The notes: a model not told the origin generated them from the letters alone. Numbered from the stretch's first letter, positions 50,061-60,864 are shown. The stretch is 64,000 nucleotides of DNA from Porphyrobacter sp. HT-58-2 (GCF_002952215.1 NZ_CP022600.1:248001-312000); one strand, 5' to 3'. Numbers and translations: made by a program.

Positions 50061-51617
50061 TTATTCTCCAATTGCGGCCCGCGCCCTCTCGACAATGGTT
50101 GCTTCGGCTGAAGGTAAGGCGCGATAGGCGTAGATAAGCAGTGCAAGCGAAATCGGTGCCACCCCGATCAGCGAAAGAACTCCGGTTCGCAAGCTTCCGC
50201 TCAACTCGGAAATCTGGCCGACCATGTACGGCCCCAGCGCCAACCCGACCAGCGTCGTTGCAAGGAAGAAAGAAGCGGTCGCCGTGCCGCGCATTCTCGG
50301 CAGCACCAGATCCTGCGTCGTTGCCGCTGCTGCCCCCAGCGCCGTCGCGGCAAACATTCCTGCAAGGAAATTCATCACATAAAATAGTACCGCATTCTCG
50401 GTCGTGAAGCCGATCCAGATCGGGATCACCGGAGCGATGATTCCAAACATGATCACAAGGATGCGCCCCGAAGGATTGCGCGCTCGTAGCCAATCCGACA
50501 TCCGTCCCCCGAGGATGACGCCAAGGAAGCCTGATAACGCCCCGCTACCTCCGAGCACGAAGGCAAGTTGTGCCTTGGGCAATCCGAGAACTGTCTCTGC
50601 GTAAGGTGCCGACCAGAAGGCCAGAGCATAGGCGCCAAGCGATACCAGCCCATAACCCAGCGCAGTGCAGATAAAGGCCGGCGTGCCCCATATCAGGCTG
50701 AACGTCGCCGGGTCATGCCGCCGCAATGTCGCCGCCCACGAGAAGACCGCATAATAACCGAATGCCACGGACGACCATTGCGGCAAGTTCCCGGTCAATT
50801 CGATCATGAGCAGCGCAAAGGCCGTCATGGCTACCGCCACACCGACATTGACCAGCAGAGCCATTGGACCGCGCTGCATGGCATGAATGAAGGTAAGCGG
50901 TGGCAACAACATCGACAGATCAATCAGGAAATCGAACAAGGGGTGTCGGGCGGTCGCCTGGTCTTGAGGTGGCCGCGCAGGTTCGCGCAGCGACGCAACC
51001 CAAACAGCAAGCAGGACGCCGGGAAGGCCGACCGCCATGAAGGCTGCTTGCCAGCCAACGAGTCCGCCCACACCTCCATCGGGATAGGCGGCATCCCAAA
51101 CCTTCGAAATCTGGGCACCGATTAGCAGTGAGACGCCGCCACCAATGTAGAGGCCAGAGGAATAGATCGCGAGTGCTGTAGCACGCTGCCGAGAGGGAAA
51201 ATAGTCGGAGATCAGCGAGTAGGCAGTCGGACTCGCTGTGGCCTCCCCAACACCGACGCCCATCCGAGCAAGGGAGAGGGTAAGGAAGTTGCGCGCAAGG
51301 CCGGAAAGAGCTGTCATAGTTGACCACAGCACAAGGCCGATGGTCAGTAGTCGCACCCGGTTCCAACGATCAGCCAGCCGCCCAAGCGGCACGCCGAACA
51401 GGGCATAGAAGACTGCAAAGGCAGCACCCCCCAGAAAGCCCAGCTGTCCGTCAGTCAGGCCGAGATCCCGCTTTATGTCAACCGCGAGGATCGAGAGAAT
51501 CTGCCGGTCAATAAAGTTGAGGATATAGACCACAACCAGCACGCCAAGCACATACCAGCTATAGGCCGACGCAGACTCTTCGCCTCGGCCATCGACCGTA
51601 GTGGTATTGTCGCTCAA
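50061..51617 (-). CDS. MFS transporter
   Basis: A 518-residue major facilitator with about twelve membrane segments; the A-motif GRLADRWNRVRLL lies between helices 2 and 3, and TM regions such as YSWYVLGVLVVVYILNFIDR begin the fold. The pattern NFIDRQILSI is typical of the sphingomonad/hexuronate-like MFS group near TonB-linked catabolic genes. The likely start is TTG 51617 (SDNTTT) with AGGGGA upstream; a TTG at 51671 is less likely. It is the last gene of a minus-strand run starting at argD. Substrate unknown. Confidence 0.85.
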   Translation of the reverse strand: MSDNTTTVDGRGEESASAYSWYVLGVLVVVYILNFIDRQILSILAVDIKRDLGLTDGQLGFLGGAAFAVFYALFGVPLGRLADRWNRVRLLTIGLVLWSTMTALSGLARNFLTLSLARMGVGVGEATASPTAYSLISDYFPSRQRATALAIYSSGLYIGGGVSLLIGAQISKVWDAAYPDGGVGGLVGWQAAFMAVGLPGVLLAVWVASLREPARPPQDQATARHPLFDFLIDLSMLLPPLTFIHAMQRGPMALLVNVGVAVAMTAFALLMIELTGNLPQWSSVAFGYYAVFSWAATLRRHDPATFSLIWGTPAFICTALGYGLVSLGAYALAFWSAPYAETVLGLPKAQLAFVLGGSGALSGFLGVILGGRMSDWLRARNPSGRILVIMFGIIAPVIPIWIGFTTENAVLFYVMNFLAGMFAATALGAAAATTQDLVLPRMRGTATASFFLATTLVGLALGPYMVGQISELSGSLRTGVLSLIGVAPISLALLIYAYRALPSAEATIVERARAAIGE

Positions 51618-51667
51618 TGATGATCCCCTGTCACGACTAGCTGGGATTTCGACCGGCTTGCAGCCGG

Positions 51668-52366
51668 TCAAGCCTTGTACTCTGTGCTATCGACAATACC
51701 GGCCTCGGCAAAACCCTTTTTGCGCAATCGACAGGAATCGCACAGACCGCAGGCAAGGCCTTGAGGGGTGGGATCGTAGCACGACCAGCTCCACGCCGGT
51801 TCAAGTCCCAGCCGCGCACATTCCCGAGCGATATCCGCCTTGGTCATGTGCTGAAGCGGCGCATGGATCGTAAAGGGCGCGCCTTCCACCCCGGCCTTGG
51901 TACCGAGGCGAGCAGTCTCGGCAAAACTGGCGATGAATTCCGGGCGGCAATCTGGATAGCCCGAATAGTCGAGCGCATTGACCCCGATGAACACGTCGCG
52001 CGCACCAGCCGCCTCGGCACAGGCCGTGGTAAGCGCGAGGAAAACGAGATTACGCGCCGGTACATAGGTCACTGGAATATCATCCCCGACCCCAGTCTTC
52101 GGGACATCGATCGCATCCGTCAGCGCCGACCCGCCAAACGCCCGCAGATCCAGCGCGATCTGTGTGTGGCGCACAAGGCCAAGCTTCGCCGCAATCCGTT
52201 CAGCCGATTCCAGCTCCAGCCTGTGGCGCTGGCCATAGTCCACCGTCAGTGCATGAACGGAAAACCCGGCCTCCTGCGCCAAAGCGGCAGTGACCATCGA
52301 ATCGAGGCCGCCAGACAGAAGGACGACAGCCAGCTGTGAATGATCAGGGTGTTCAGAACCGCTCAT
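51668..52366 (-). CDS. queC: 7-cyano-7-deazaguanine synthase QueC
   Basis: A 232-residue ATP-dependent enzyme of queuosine synthesis. The PP-loop is VVLLSGGLDSMV; GVNALDYSGYPDCRPEF is the family signature; the zinc-binding cysteines are in SCYDP and CGLCDSC near the end. Length is normal. Alone in an otherwise unrelated gene run. Confidence 0.95.
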   Translation of the reverse strand: MSGSEHPDHSQLAVVLLSGGLDSMVTAALAQEAGFSVHALTVDYGQRHRLELESAERIAAKLGLVRHTQIALDLRAFGGSALTDAIDVPKTGVGDDIPVTYVPARNLVFLALTTACAEAAGARDVFIGVNALDYSGYPDCRPEFIASFAETARLGTKAGVEGAPFTIHAPLQHMTKADIARECARLGLEPAWSWSCYDPTPQGLACGLCDSCRLRKKGFAEAGIVDSTEYKA

Positions 52367-52409
52367 GCCGCGCCCCTAACACGCACGCGGCCAAACGCAA
52401 TCACGCCGG

Positions 52410-52841
52410 TCAGCACGGCCCGGTGCGACGCGCCTCGGCAAGAAGCTGGAACGGCATTCCATCGTGAATGCCCTGGCTTTCAAGCTGTACGAGCGCCGCG
52501 GTTTCGCGGCGGATACTGGTGCGGCCATAACCATTGCCCGGGCAGGTATACTGCACCGTCACTCGGGCTGCGCCATCCTCCACCACGAACTGGTTACACC
52601 CGCTTTCACGGTGCATCAGCTGAATGAGTTCAGCGCCGGATTTTACGCAAATCTTGCGATCAGGCGTGCTGCCGCGCTGTTTGATAGTCCACTCGCCCTT
52701 GGCCAAAGTGCCGAGCATCTTCAGACCGTTATCCTGAGCGAGCCCGGGTGCGGTGAGCCACACCGCAGCCGCGGCGGCGAGGCCAACGCCTACGAGAAGA
52801 CGCGAAACGCTGTCTGACAAGAGCTTCATGCTGTTCTTCAT
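52410..52841 (-). CDS. Secreted small protein of unknown function
   Basis: A 143-residue protein with a Sec signal (LLVGVGLAAAAAVWLTAPGLA, cleavage before QDNG). The mature part, GEWTIKQRG, KICVKSGAELIQLMHRESGCNQFVVEDGAARVTVQYTCPGNGYGRTSIRRE, resembles DUF3617-type periplasmic proteins: four cysteines likely pair as disulfides. Start at ATG 52841 or 52829. No function is known; neighbours are unrelated. Confidence 0.65.
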   Translation of the reverse strand: MKNSMKLLSDSVSRLLVGVGLAAAAAVWLTAPGLAQDNGLKMLGTLAKGEWTIKQRGSTPDRKICVKSGAELIQLMHRESGCNQFVVEDGAARVTVQYTCPGNGYGRTSIRRETAALVQLESQGIHDGMPFQLLAEARRTGPC

Positions 52842-52914
52842 GCCTGCTTTTGGACTTTGTGCATTGCACATTTTGGCCCTTGCCTCGGAATCTGGGCCAT
52901 TTTTCGACCAAAGG

Positions 52915-53805
52915 TCAGATCGCGAGGGCAAAGGTCTTCGAACAGAAGGCGCAATCGACCGAGATCACTCCGTCCGGCCCGCGCATCTCCGTCTGTTCTC
53001 CAACCGGAAAACGGGCGACGATACTTTCATAGTGAGCGGCCGTGCAGCGGCACCCGCGGGACAGGCTGGCGCCCGGCTGGACACGGACTTCCTCTTGCTC
53101 ATGGAAAAGGCGCCAGGCAATCGCCTCGAGCGAAAGCGCAGGGTCGAGCAATTCGTCATGCCCGACGGTGCCCGCCATGATCGCAACATGCTCCCAATCG
53201 GGATGATCCATCCGCACGTGCAGCCGCTCGCGCCCCTCCTCGCCATCGGGCAGATGCTGCACCAGCAAGCCCGCCGCCATGCGCCCGCCCACTCCGGCCC
53301 GGCTGGCGACACGGATCAGCGTCGGGATCTGTTCTGACTGGCTGAAATAGCTCTCGCAGGCCTCGGCAAGGCTATCGCCCTCGAGCGGGACAATGCCCTG
53401 ATAGCGCTGACGGCCCTCGGTCTCGAAGGTGATCGCGAGATAGCCTTCGCCGAACAACGCGGCGAGCCCCGGGTTCGCGCCCAGCGTCGCCAGCCGCTCG
53501 CCGTCGAAATCGGCATAGCCCCGCACCGCGCCCGCGCGATAATCGCACACCAGCAGCTTGACGATCCCGCCCTGCGTCTGCGCTTGCATGGTCATCTGCG
53601 CATGCTCGCCCTTTAGCAGCCCGCCCATCAGCGCGCCCAGCACCAGCGCCTCGCCCAGAAGGTGCGTGATCGGCGCGGGGTAATCGTGAGCGGACAGCAC
53701 CTGTTCCAGCACATTTTCAAGCCGCACGACCCGGCCGCGCGCGTTGCGCGCGGGGAGAGTGAATCCCATCAGGGTGTCGGCAAAGGTCCCGATCTTGTCA
53801 GACAT
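52915..53805 (-). CDS. hslO: Hsp33-family redox chaperone HslO
   Basis: A 296-residue Hsp33. The C-terminal zinc switch is present: CRC (CxC) in SRGCRCTAAHYE and CAFC (CxxC) in VDCAFCSKTF. The substrate-binding core has TMQAQTQGGIVKLLVCDYRAGAVRGYA. It is an oxidation-activated holdase. It lies 55 bp downstream of argF on the same strand. Confidence 0.95.
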   Translation of the reverse strand: MSDKIGTFADTLMGFTLPARNARGRVVRLENVLEQVLSAHDYPAPITHLLGEALVLGALMGGLLKGEHAQMTMQAQTQGGIVKLLVCDYRAGAVRGYADFDGERLATLGANPGLAALFGEGYLAITFETEGRQRYQGIVPLEGDSLAEACESYFSQSEQIPTLIRVASRAGVGGRMAAGLLVQHLPDGEEGRERLHVRMDHPDWEHVAIMAGTVGHDELLDPALSLEAIAWRLFHEQEEVRVQPGASLSRGCRCTAAHYESIVARFPVGEQTEMRGPDGVISVDCAFCSKTFALAI

Positions 53806-53860
53806 AGGCCGTCATATGGGGGCGGAACGTGTCAGGCGGAAGACCCTCTCGCCCGCAAGC

Positions 53861-54790
53861 TCAGCTGCCGAGCAGCCCGAAGCTCCACAGCAGCACCGAT
53901 TTCTGCGCGTGGATGCGGTTTTCGGCTTCGTCGAACACGACCGATTGCGGGCCTTCGAACACGTCCTCGCTGACTTCCTCGCCGACATGGGCGGGGAGGC
54001 AGTGGAGGAACACCGCATCGGGCTTGGCCTCAGCCATCAGCGCAGGATTGACCTGATAGGGGGCCATAGCCGCCAGCTTCGCCTCGGCATGGGCCTGTCC
54101 CATCGAGATCCAGGTATCGGTGACGATCACATCCGCACCGCGCGCGGCGGCCTGCGCGTCGCGGGTCAGGGTGACCTGCGCCCCGCCCGCCCGCGCCAAT
54201 TCGACGAAGGCCGGATCGGGCTCATACCCCTCCGGCACCGCCACGCGGACGTTGAACTTCATCAGCCCGGCCGCCTCGAGGATCGAGTGCAGCACGTTGT
54301 TGCCGTCCCCGAACCACGCGACTTCCAGACCGGGCAGCGCCTTGCCGTGTTCGATTACGGTCAGCAGATCGGCAACGATCTGGCAGGGGTGCGACATGTC
54401 GGTGAGGCCGTTGATCACCGGCACGCTGGCGTGCGCGGCCATCTCCTCGATCTTCGCGTGATCGTCGGTGCGCAGCATGATGCCGTCGACCATCCGGCTG
54501 AGCACCCGCGCGGTGTCAGCGATGCTCTCGCCCCGCCCCAACTGGCTAGAGGCCGAATCGAGGATCAGCACACTGCCGCCGAGCTGCCGCATTGCGATGT
54601 CGAAGCTGACGCGGGTGCGCGTCGAATTCTTCTCGAACACCAGCGCCAGCACCCGGCCCGCGAGCGGTGCGTCGACATCGGGCGCGCCCCTGGGCAGGCC
54701 AGCACGCGCCGCCTTGCGGTCAATCGCATCGTTGATCATCGCCGCAATGGCGTTCCCACCGGCGTCGCCGAGGTCAAGGAAGTGCTTCAT
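53861..54790 (-). CDS. argF: Ornithine carbamoyltransferase
   Basis: A 309-residue transcarbamoylase with the carbamoyl-phosphate loop STRTRVSFD and the ornithine loop HCLPAH, both diagnostic. Makes citrulline in arginine synthesis. Its ATG overlaps the argD stop (ATGA), giving an argD-argF operon. Confidence 0.95.
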   Translation of the reverse strand: MKHFLDLGDAGGNAIAAMINDAIDRKAARAGLPRGAPDVDAPLAGRVLALVFEKNSTRTRVSFDIAMRQLGGSVLILDSASSQLGRGESIADTARVLSRMVDGIMLRTDDHAKIEEMAAHASVPVINGLTDMSHPCQIVADLLTVIEHGKALPGLEVAWFGDGNNVLHSILEAAGLMKFNVRVAVPEGYEPDPAFVELARAGGAQVTLTRDAQAAARGADVIVTDTWISMGQAHAEAKLAAMAPYQVNPALMAEAKPDAVFLHCLPAHVGEEVSEDVFEGPQSVVFDEAENRIHAQKSVLLWSFGLLGS

Positions 54791-55986
54791 GCTGCCGCAG
54801 GCACCTTGAAGCTCGCCGCGCCCGCCGACAGCTTGTCCATGAATTCGTCGATCTCGGCATCGCCGATCACCAGCGGCGGGATAACGCGGATCGTGTTGTC
54901 GCCTGCCGCCACCGTCAGCAGCTGGTGATTGTCGCGCAGGTGGACGTAGAAGGGGCGGCTCTCCATCCTCATCTTGAGGCCGAGCATCAGGCCCTTGCCC
55001 CTGACAAGCTCGAACAACTCAGGGTAGTTGCCGATGAACTGTTCGAGCCGGGCGCGCAGACGCTCGCCCTTTTCGGTGACGCTGGCGAGGAATTCGTCGT
55101 TCGCCACGGCGTCCATCACCGCCATCCCCGCCGCCATCGCCAGCGGATTGCCGCCGTAGGTCGATCCGTGGGTACCGAAAGTCATGCCGCGCGCAGCCTT
55201 CTCGGTAGCGATGCAAGCACCAAGGGGAAACCCGCCGCCGATGCCCTTGGCGGTCGCCATGATGTCGGGCGTGATCCCGTAGTGCTCATAGGCATAAAGC
55301 TTGCCGGTGCGCGCGACGCCGCACTGCACCTCGTCGAGGATCAGCATCAGCCCGTGCTCGTCGCACAGATCGCGCAGGCCCTGCATGAATTCTTGCGAGG
55401 CGGGACGGATGCCGCCTTCGCCCTGGATCGGCTCGACCATGATCCCCGCGGTGTGCGGCCCGATCAGCGCCCGTGCCGCCTCCAGATCATCGAAGGGCGC
55501 ATATTTGAACCCTTCGAGCAGCGGCGAAAAGCCATGGTGCATCTTGGTCTGGTTAGACGCACTGATGGTCGCCATCGTGCGGCCGTGGAAGGCGTTGTGG
55601 AAGGTGATGATCTCGAACCGGCTGACGTCGCCTTCATCCCCTGCGTTCTGGTGATAGGCGCGCGCGGTCTTGATCGCGCATTCGCAGGCTTCCGCGCCCG
55701 AATTGGTGAAGAACACCGTGTCACCGAAGGTGGTGTCGACCAGCCGCTGCGCCAGACGCTCTCCCTGGGGGCTACCGTAGAGGTTGGAGACGTGCATCAG
55801 CGTCGCCGCCTGTTGCTGGATCGCGCCGATCAGCCCCTCATGCGAATGGCCGAGCAGGTTGACCGCGATGCCGCTGGCGAAATCGAGATAGCGGGTGCCG
55901 TCCTCGTCGATCAGATGGCAGTGTTCGCCGCGCACGGGCCGCACGCCGCTGCGCGGATAGACGGGCATGAGCGGGGTAATTGACAT
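54787..55986 (-). CDS. argD: Acetylornithine/succinyldiaminopimelate aminotransferase
   Basis: A 399-residue class-III aminotransferase. [24 protein letters not shown] and the PLP-lysine loop [14 protein letters not shown] are intact, and [18 protein letters not shown] binds the phosphate. Start at ATG 55986 ([12 protein letters not shown]) after AGGAAACAGC; an open frame further upstream lacks similarity. It precedes argF and thus supplies ornithine for it. Confidence 0.95.
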   Translation of the reverse strand: MSITPLMPVYPRSGVRPVRGEHCHLIDEDGTRYLDFASGIAVNLLGHSHEGLIGAIQQQAATLMHVSNLYGSPQGERLAQRLVDTTFGDTVFFTNSGAEACECAIKTARAYHQNAGDEGDVSRFEIITFHNAFHGRTMATISASNQTKMHHGFSPLLEGFKYAPFDDLEAARALIGPHTAGIMVEPIQGEGGIRPASQEFMQGLRDLCDEHGLMLILDEVQCGVARTGKLYAYEHYGITPDIMATAKGIGGGFPLGACIATEKAARGMTFGTHGSTYGGNPLAMAAGMAVMDAVANDEFLASVTEKGERLRARLEQFIGNYPELFELVRGKGLMLGLKMRMESRPFYVHLRDNHQLLTVAAGDNTIRVIPPLVIGDAEIDEFMDKLSAGAASFKVPAAA

Positions 55987-56030
55987 GAGCTGTTTCCTGA
56001 ATTGCAACGCATTGTGGACATGAAACGCAA

Positions 56031-56057
56031 ATGGCGGCCCTGAACCAGAGCCGCCAT
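56031..56057 (-). terminator. Hairpin downstream of the cold-shock gene
   Basis: ATGGCGGC and GCCGCCAT (8-bp arms, 11-base loop) lie between the cold-shock gene and argD; on the minus strand TTTGCGTTT follows, a poor T-tract. A weak terminator or mRNA-stabilising stem. Confidence 0.4.
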
Positions 56058-56120
56058 CCGCTTTGCCGTTAATCTTCCGCTGCCCCCCGGTCAAACCGCG
56101 AGGCGCAGGTTGTGGCCGGT

Positions 56121-56888
56121 TCAGCCTTCGATCGGCGCCAGATTGACGGCGGAATACTTTCCGCGTCGATCGACTTCGAGATCGAATTCGAAACGCTCGC
56201 CCTCATTGATGCCGGAGAGGCCCGAACGCTCGACCGCGCTGATATGCACGAAAGCATCCGGCTGACCATCATCGCGAACCAGAAAGCCGAAGCCCTTCAT
56301 CGCGTTGAAGAACTTGACCGTGCCAGAGACGCGCTCCCCGGTCAGCTCGCGCTGCGGAGCGGCAGGCTTGGCCGCCACGGCAATCACGTCGCCCACGACC
56401 TGAAGGTCCTGCGCGGACACCTTGCCGCCACGATCCACCAGATTGTACTGGAGTTCCTGTCCTTCGGCGAGGCCCTCAAGACCGGCACGTTCGACTGCGC
56501 TGATGTGCACGAACACATCTTCGCCCCCGCCTTCCTGCTGGATGAAGCCAAAGCCTTTTTGGGCGTTGAAGAACTTCACGGTGCCTTTGCCGGTGCCGAC
56601 GATCTGCGCAGGCATGCGGCTGAAACCGCCGCCACCGCCGCCGCCCGGACCGCCGGGACCACGCGGGCCGCCGCCGAAGCCGCCGCCACCGCCGCGGGAG
56701 CCACCGCCACCGCCGCCGCCGAAACGGTCGCCTCCGCCTCCGAAGCGGTCACTACCGCCGAATCGGTCGCCCCCGAAATCGCGCGCTGGCGGAAAACCAT
56801 CATTCCCGCCGCCAAACGGATCGAAGCCATCTTCACCGAAACCGTCGCGCTTGTCGCGGCCGCGCCGGCGTCCCCTATCGTAACCCAT
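56121..56888 (-). CDS. Double cold-shock-domain protein with a Gly-rich N-terminal region
   Basis: A 255-residue protein. Residues 1 to about 95 are low-complexity RGR, FGG and GGGGG-rich sequence; then two cold-shock domains follow (GTVKFFNAQKGFGFIQQ ... VFVHISAVERAG, and GTVKFFNAMKGFGFLVR ... AFVHISAVERSG), each with RNP1-like KGFGF and RNP2-like VFVHIS motifs. It probably binds RNA or single-stranded DNA. A long disordered RGG-like arm on a bacterial Csp is unusual and may support condensate formation (inference). It is divergent from the 57148 gene. Confidence 0.9.
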   Translation of the reverse strand: MGYDRGRRRGRDKRDGFGEDGFDPFGGGNDGFPPARDFGGDRFGGSDRFGGGGDRFGGGGGGGSRGGGGGFGGGPRGPGGPGGGGGGGFSRMPAQIVGTGKGTVKFFNAQKGFGFIQQEGGGEDVFVHISAVERAGLEGLAEGQELQYNLVDRGGKVSAQDLQVVGDVIAVAAKPAAPQRELTGERVSGTVKFFNAMKGFGFLVRDDGQPDAFVHISAVERSGLSGINEGERFEFDLEVDRRGKYSAVNLAPIEG

Positions 56889-57147
56889 AGATCAGTACGT
56901 ACCTTGCCTCACTGCCCGCTCTCCATTGTGCCGATGTCGTGGACAGTGAGCCGCACCGGACACCGCCGCGCCGGGATTGTGATCCGGAGCGCACGTCCAT
57001 GTGATATAGCGCACAAAAGATTGCTTTGCGAACGAAATTACCGGCTGGCAGGAGGGGCGCATCCATAGCCTTTCCGGGAATGCTTGTGCGTGACCGCACA
57101 GTTGGGCATGACTGCCGCACCAGTGAGGCTTGAGAGCAGGACAGATC

Positions 57148-57579
57148 ATGAGCGATTTTCGCACGTTAACCGAAAATATGCTGGTAAGCCCGCAACTTAC
57201 GCTGGATGATGTCAATACGGCAGCCGCGATGGGTGTCAGCATGATCGTCAATAATCGGCCCGATGGGGAGGAGCCATCCGCTCCGCAAGGCGATGCCATC
57301 GCCGCCGCTGCGGCCGCTGCCGGGCTCAATTATGTGGCGATCCCGGTCGGCCATTCCGGCTTCAGCGAGCCGCAGGTTGATGCCTTGATCGCCGCGATGG
57401 AGCAGGCCGAAGGGCCGATTCTCGCCTATTGCCGGTCAGGCACCCGCTCGACCTTCCTGTGGGCGCTGGCGTCGGCCAAGCAGGGCAATGATCCCGACGA
57501 AATCATGCGCAAGGCGATGCAGGCGGGCTATGACGTAAGCCCGATCCGCCCGATGATCGACATGCTGAGCGCGCGCTGA
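57148..57579 (+). CDS. TIGR01244-type sulfur transferase / beta-lactamase-hydrolase-like protein
   Basis: A 143-residue protein-tyrosine-phosphatase-like fold: FRTLTENMLVSPQLTLDDVNTAAAMGVSMIVNNRPDGEE and the P-loop ILAYCRSGTRSTFLWA (CxxGxxR). The family is often fused to sulfur dioxygenases; here it stands alone. Start at ATG 57148 (MSDFRTL). It precedes a small membrane protein and a sterol-desaturase gene on the same strand. Confidence 0.85.
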   Translation: MSDFRTLTENMLVSPQLTLDDVNTAAAMGVSMIVNNRPDGEEPSAPQGDAIAAAAAAAGLNYVAIPVGHSGFSEPQVDALIAAMEQAEGPILAYCRSGTRSTFLWALASAKQGNDPDEIMRKAMQAGYDVSPIRPMIDMLSAR

Positions 57580-57591
57580 GGCGCTGATCCC

Positions 57592-58011
57592 GTGGACCTG
57601 CTGACCCAGACCGCGGGCTCGCTCGTCGCGATCCTCGCCCTGGCAGGGCTGGCGTGGTGGATGCGGCTCGGGCCTGCCCTTCCCCTTGCCAATGGGGATG
57701 ACGTGCGGCGGATTGCCGCCGAGATCCAGGACGGCTTCGCCCCGGTCGCAATCGCCTGTGATGAGGAAGGCGCCGGGGCGCTGGCGCGCGATGCGCAGGG
57801 CCGCATCATGCTGATCAAGCCGCACGGCAATCGTTTTGCCGGCAGAGTGCTGACTTCGGGTGCTAGCGCCACGCTCAAGGATTACCCCGGTGAGTTCAAC
57901 ATTATCATCGACAGCGGTGAACGGCACTTTGGCCGCCTCGCCCTGACCTTGCCAGAACCCGAGGGTTGGGCCGAAGCGATCAATCGGCTAAGCGAGCTGC
58001 AACATGCCTGA
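57592..58011 (+). CDS. Small membrane-anchored protein of unknown function
   Basis: A 139-residue protein starting at GTG 57592. An N-terminal transmembrane helix (SLVAILALAGLAWWMRLG) is followed by a soluble region (VAIACDEEGAGALARDAQGRIMLIKPHGNRFAGRVL), probably periplasmic or cytoplasmic. No family is recognised. Its end overlaps the sterol-desaturase start by 8 bp, so they are co-expressed. Confidence 0.65.
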   Translation: MDLLTQTAGSLVAILALAGLAWWMRLGPALPLANGDDVRRIAAEIQDGFAPVAIACDEEGAGALARDAQGRIMLIKPHGNRFAGRVLTSGASATLKDYPGEFNIIIDSGERHFGRLALTLPEPEGWAEAINRLSELQHA

Positions 58012-58975
58012 TTTCAACCCTACCCAATATGCCGTGCCGCTGTTCGTGGTGCTGGTGCTGGCCGAGATGATCTGGGCAAAATTCCGCGCGCCTGAGGCCT
58101 ATGAGCCGAAGGACACCCTTGTCAGCCTTGCCTTCGGGCTGGGGTCAACCGTGGCAGGCGCCTTGCTGGGCGGGTTTGCGGTCGCGGTGTTCATTGAGGC
58201 CTACGAATATCGGGTGTTCGATTTCGGCCCAGATAACAATAGCGCATGGTGGGCGGTGTGGTGGGCGTGGCCGGTGTGCTTCGTGCTCGACGATCTCAAA
58301 TATTACTGGGTCCACCGCGCCGGACACCGCATCCGCTGGATGTGGGCCGCCCATGTGAACCACCATTCGAGCCAGCACTACAATCTCTCGACCGCGCTGC
58401 GCCAGACATGGACCGGGCCGCTGACCTTCGGCTTCCTGTTCGCCGTGCCGCTGGTGCTACTTGGCTTCCATCCGGCGATGATCGCGATCTGCGGCGGGTT
58501 CAACCTCATCTACCAGTTCTGGATCCATACCGAGGCGATCAAGCGCATGCCGCGCTGGTTCGAGGCGGTAATGAACACGCCGAGCCATCACCGCGTCCAC
58601 CACGCGACCAATCCGCGCTATCTCGACCGCAACTACGCCGGCGTGTTCATCATCTGGGACAAGATATTCGGCACCTTCGCGCCCGAGGTCGATGACGAGA
58701 AAATCCGCTACGGGATCATCAAGCAGCTCGGCAGCTTCAACCTACTATGGGCGGTGTTCCACGAATGGATCGGAATGATCGCGGACATCTGGCGCGCGCC
58801 GTGGCGGCACAAGCTCTCATACATGCTGCGCGAACCCGGCTGGAGCCATGACGGCAGCCGCGAAACCAGCGACATGATCCGCGCCAGGTGGGAGGCACGG
58901 GTCGGGCCGGTTGCGCCTGATGCAACTTCAGTAGCTGATCGAAACCGGATTGCGGGCGGCGCGGAAGCTGCCTAA
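58004..58975 (+). CDS. Sterol desaturase family protein (fatty-acid hydroxylase superfamily)
   Basis: A 323-residue membrane di-iron enzyme. The eight-histidine set of the family is visible: [17 protein letters not shown] and HHRVHH, with hydrophobic segments between. It hydroxylates or desaturates a membrane lipid or isoprenoid; sphingolipid, hopanoid or carotenoid are possible substrates. Directly follows the small membrane protein. Confidence 0.9.
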   Translation: MPDFNPTQYAVPLFVVLVLAEMIWAKFRAPEAYEPKDTLVSLAFGLGSTVAGALLGGFAVAVFIEAYEYRVFDFGPDNNSAWWAVWWAWPVCFVLDDLKYYWVHRAGHRIRWMWAAHVNHHSSQHYNLSTALRQTWTGPLTFGFLFAVPLVLLGFHPAMIAICGGFNLIYQFWIHTEAIKRMPRWFEAVMNTPSHHRVHHATNPRYLDRNYAGVFIIWDKIFGTFAPEVDDEKIRYGIIKQLGSFNLLWAVFHEWIGMIADIWRAPWRHKLSYMLREPGWSHDGSRETSDMIRARWEARVGPVAPDATSVADRNRIAGGAEAA

Positions 58976-58998
58976 TCTCCCCGCCAAAGGGAGAGATC

Positions 58999-60588
58999 AT
59001 GGAAAGTTTCGACTACATCGTCATCGGCGGTGGCAGCGCAGGCAGCGCTGTTGCCGGGCGGCTCGCGGTGGACGGCACGCGCCGGGTGTGCCTGCTGGAA
59101 GCGGGCGGGCGCAACGACAATGTCTTCATCAAGACGCCGGGCTTCATGCCTTTCATCCCGGAAAAATCGAACTACCGCTATGAAACCGTTCCGCAAAAAG
59201 GGCTGAACGGGCGCACCGGTTATCAGCCGCGCGGACGCGGGCTCGGCGGTTCCTCGGCGATCAACGCGATGGTCTACATCCGTGGCAACCGCTGGGATTA
59301 CGACAACTGGGCCGCCATGGGCTGCACCGGCTGGGCCTATGGCGATGTGTTGCCCTACTTCAAGCGCGCCGAATCAAACGTGCGCGGCGGCGACGATTTC
59401 CACGGTGATGGCGGCCCACTGTTCGTATCCGACCAGACGGCCGCCAACCCCACTTCGCACGCCTTTGTCGAGGCCGCCGCCGCGCTCCAGTTGCGCACCA
59501 ATGCGGACTTTAACGGCGAGCGGCAGGACGGCTTTGGCCTTTATCAGGTCACCCAGCACAAGGGCGAACGCTGGTCGGCAGCGCGCGCTTATGTCGAGCC
59601 GATCCGGGATGCGGGCAACTTCGCGGTGCGCACCGATACGCTGGTCGAAAAGCTGATCATCGAGGGCGGTCGTGTCACCGGCGTGCAGGTTCGTCGCGGG
59701 GGCGTTAGCCAGTCGTTGCTGGCCCGTCGCGGGGTGGTGTTGAGTGCTGGTGCGTTCAACTCGCCGCAAATCCTGATGCTGTCAGGGATTGGCCCGGCGG
59801 ATCACCTCAAAGCGCACGGGATCGAAGTGGTGCTGGATCGTCCCGCGGTCGGCGGCAATCTGCAAGACCACATCGACTATGTCTCCGGCTGGGAGACGAC
59901 CAGTGATGTGCCGATCGGCAGCACGCTGAAAGGCACGCTCCGCATGGCCGCCGCCGTGATCGAGCACCGGCGCAAGCGCACGGGCATTCTGACCACCCCC
60001 TATGCCGAGGCGGGCGGGTTCTGGACGGTGATGCCCGATAGCCCCGCACCCGACGTGCAGTGGCACTTCGTCCCCGCAGTGCTGGAGGATCATGGCCGCG
60101 AGAAGGTAAAGGGGCACGGCTTCTCGCTCCACGCCTGTGTGCTGCGTCCGGAGAGCCGGGGGACAGTGCGGCTGGGCAGCAATGATGCCGTCGCCGCGCC
60201 GGTGATCGACCCCAATTTCCTTAGCGATGACCGCGATATGGCCTGCTTGCGCGCCGGTGTGCGCCTGTCGCACCGCATCGCGGAAGCGCCGCCCTTGCAG
60301 GCCTTCGGCCCCAAGGATCGCCACCCGGTCGATCTCAATAACGACGCCGCGCTCGACGCGCTGATCCGCACACGCGCCGACACGGTCTACCACCCGGTCG
60401 GCACTTGCCGCATGGGTAGCGACGCCGATGCGGTGGTCGATCCGACGCTGAAGCTGAACGGCCTCGAAGGCCTCTGGGTGGCCGATGCCAGCATCATGCC
60501 CAAACTCGTCAGCGGCAACACCAACGCGCCCAGCATCATGATCGGGGAGCGGTGTGCGGACTTCGTGATGGCGGCGGAGCGGGGATAG
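58999..60588 (+). CDS. GMC family oxidoreductase (choline-dehydrogenase-like)
   Basis: A 529-residue flavoprotein: FAD motif [44 protein letters not shown], and the C-terminal active-site parts [10 protein letters not shown] (His) and [12 protein letters not shown] (Asn). GMC enzymes oxidise alcohols; the sphingomonad forms often act on polyether or aromatic alcohols. The ribosome site AAAGGGAGAG precedes ATG 58999. Confidence 0.9.
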   Translation: MESFDYIVIGGGSAGSAVAGRLAVDGTRRVCLLEAGGRNDNVFIKTPGFMPFIPEKSNYRYETVPQKGLNGRTGYQPRGRGLGGSSAINAMVYIRGNRWDYDNWAAMGCTGWAYGDVLPYFKRAESNVRGGDDFHGDGGPLFVSDQTAANPTSHAFVEAAAALQLRTNADFNGERQDGFGLYQVTQHKGERWSAARAYVEPIRDAGNFAVRTDTLVEKLIIEGGRVTGVQVRRGGVSQSLLARRGVVLSAGAFNSPQILMLSGIGPADHLKAHGIEVVLDRPAVGGNLQDHIDYVSGWETTSDVPIGSTLKGTLRMAAAVIEHRRKRTGILTTPYAEAGGFWTVMPDSPAPDVQWHFVPAVLEDHGREKVKGHGFSLHACVLRPESRGTVRLGSNDAVAAPVIDPNFLSDDRDMACLRAGVRLSHRIAEAPPLQAFGPKDRHPVDLNNDAALDALIRTRADTVYHPVGTCRMGSDADAVVDPTLKLNGLEGLWVADASIMPKLVSGNTNAPSIMIGERCADFVMAAERG

Positions 60589-60726
60589 ACCCCATCTCCA
60601 ATCCGTAGTGCTGCAACGGCCCTAAGGGCCGCAAGCGCGACCGCCCGCCCGCAGGCGCCCGGAGCGAAGCGGAGGGACTACGCCGAGGGTGACCCCGCGG
60701 AGGCGGGGTCGCAAACAAAAAATCAC

Positions 60727-60763
60727 ACAAAAAAGAGGCCGGAGGGTTTGCACCACTCCGGCC
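60727..60763 (-). terminator. Rho-independent terminator of the glnK-amt operon
   Basis: GGCCGGAG (60737-60744) pairs with CTCCGGCC (60756-60763), and on the minus strand the stem is followed by TCTTTTTT. It lies about 155 bp after the amt stop. Confidence 0.75.
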
Positions 60764-60864
60764 ATATTCAGTTTGTTCGTTCGCAGGAGGAACAAGGTGA
60801 GGCGGGGGGAGGGGAGAGGGAGAGAGAGGCCTCCCCCCGCCAAACTGGGTGTTTCATTCTGGTC

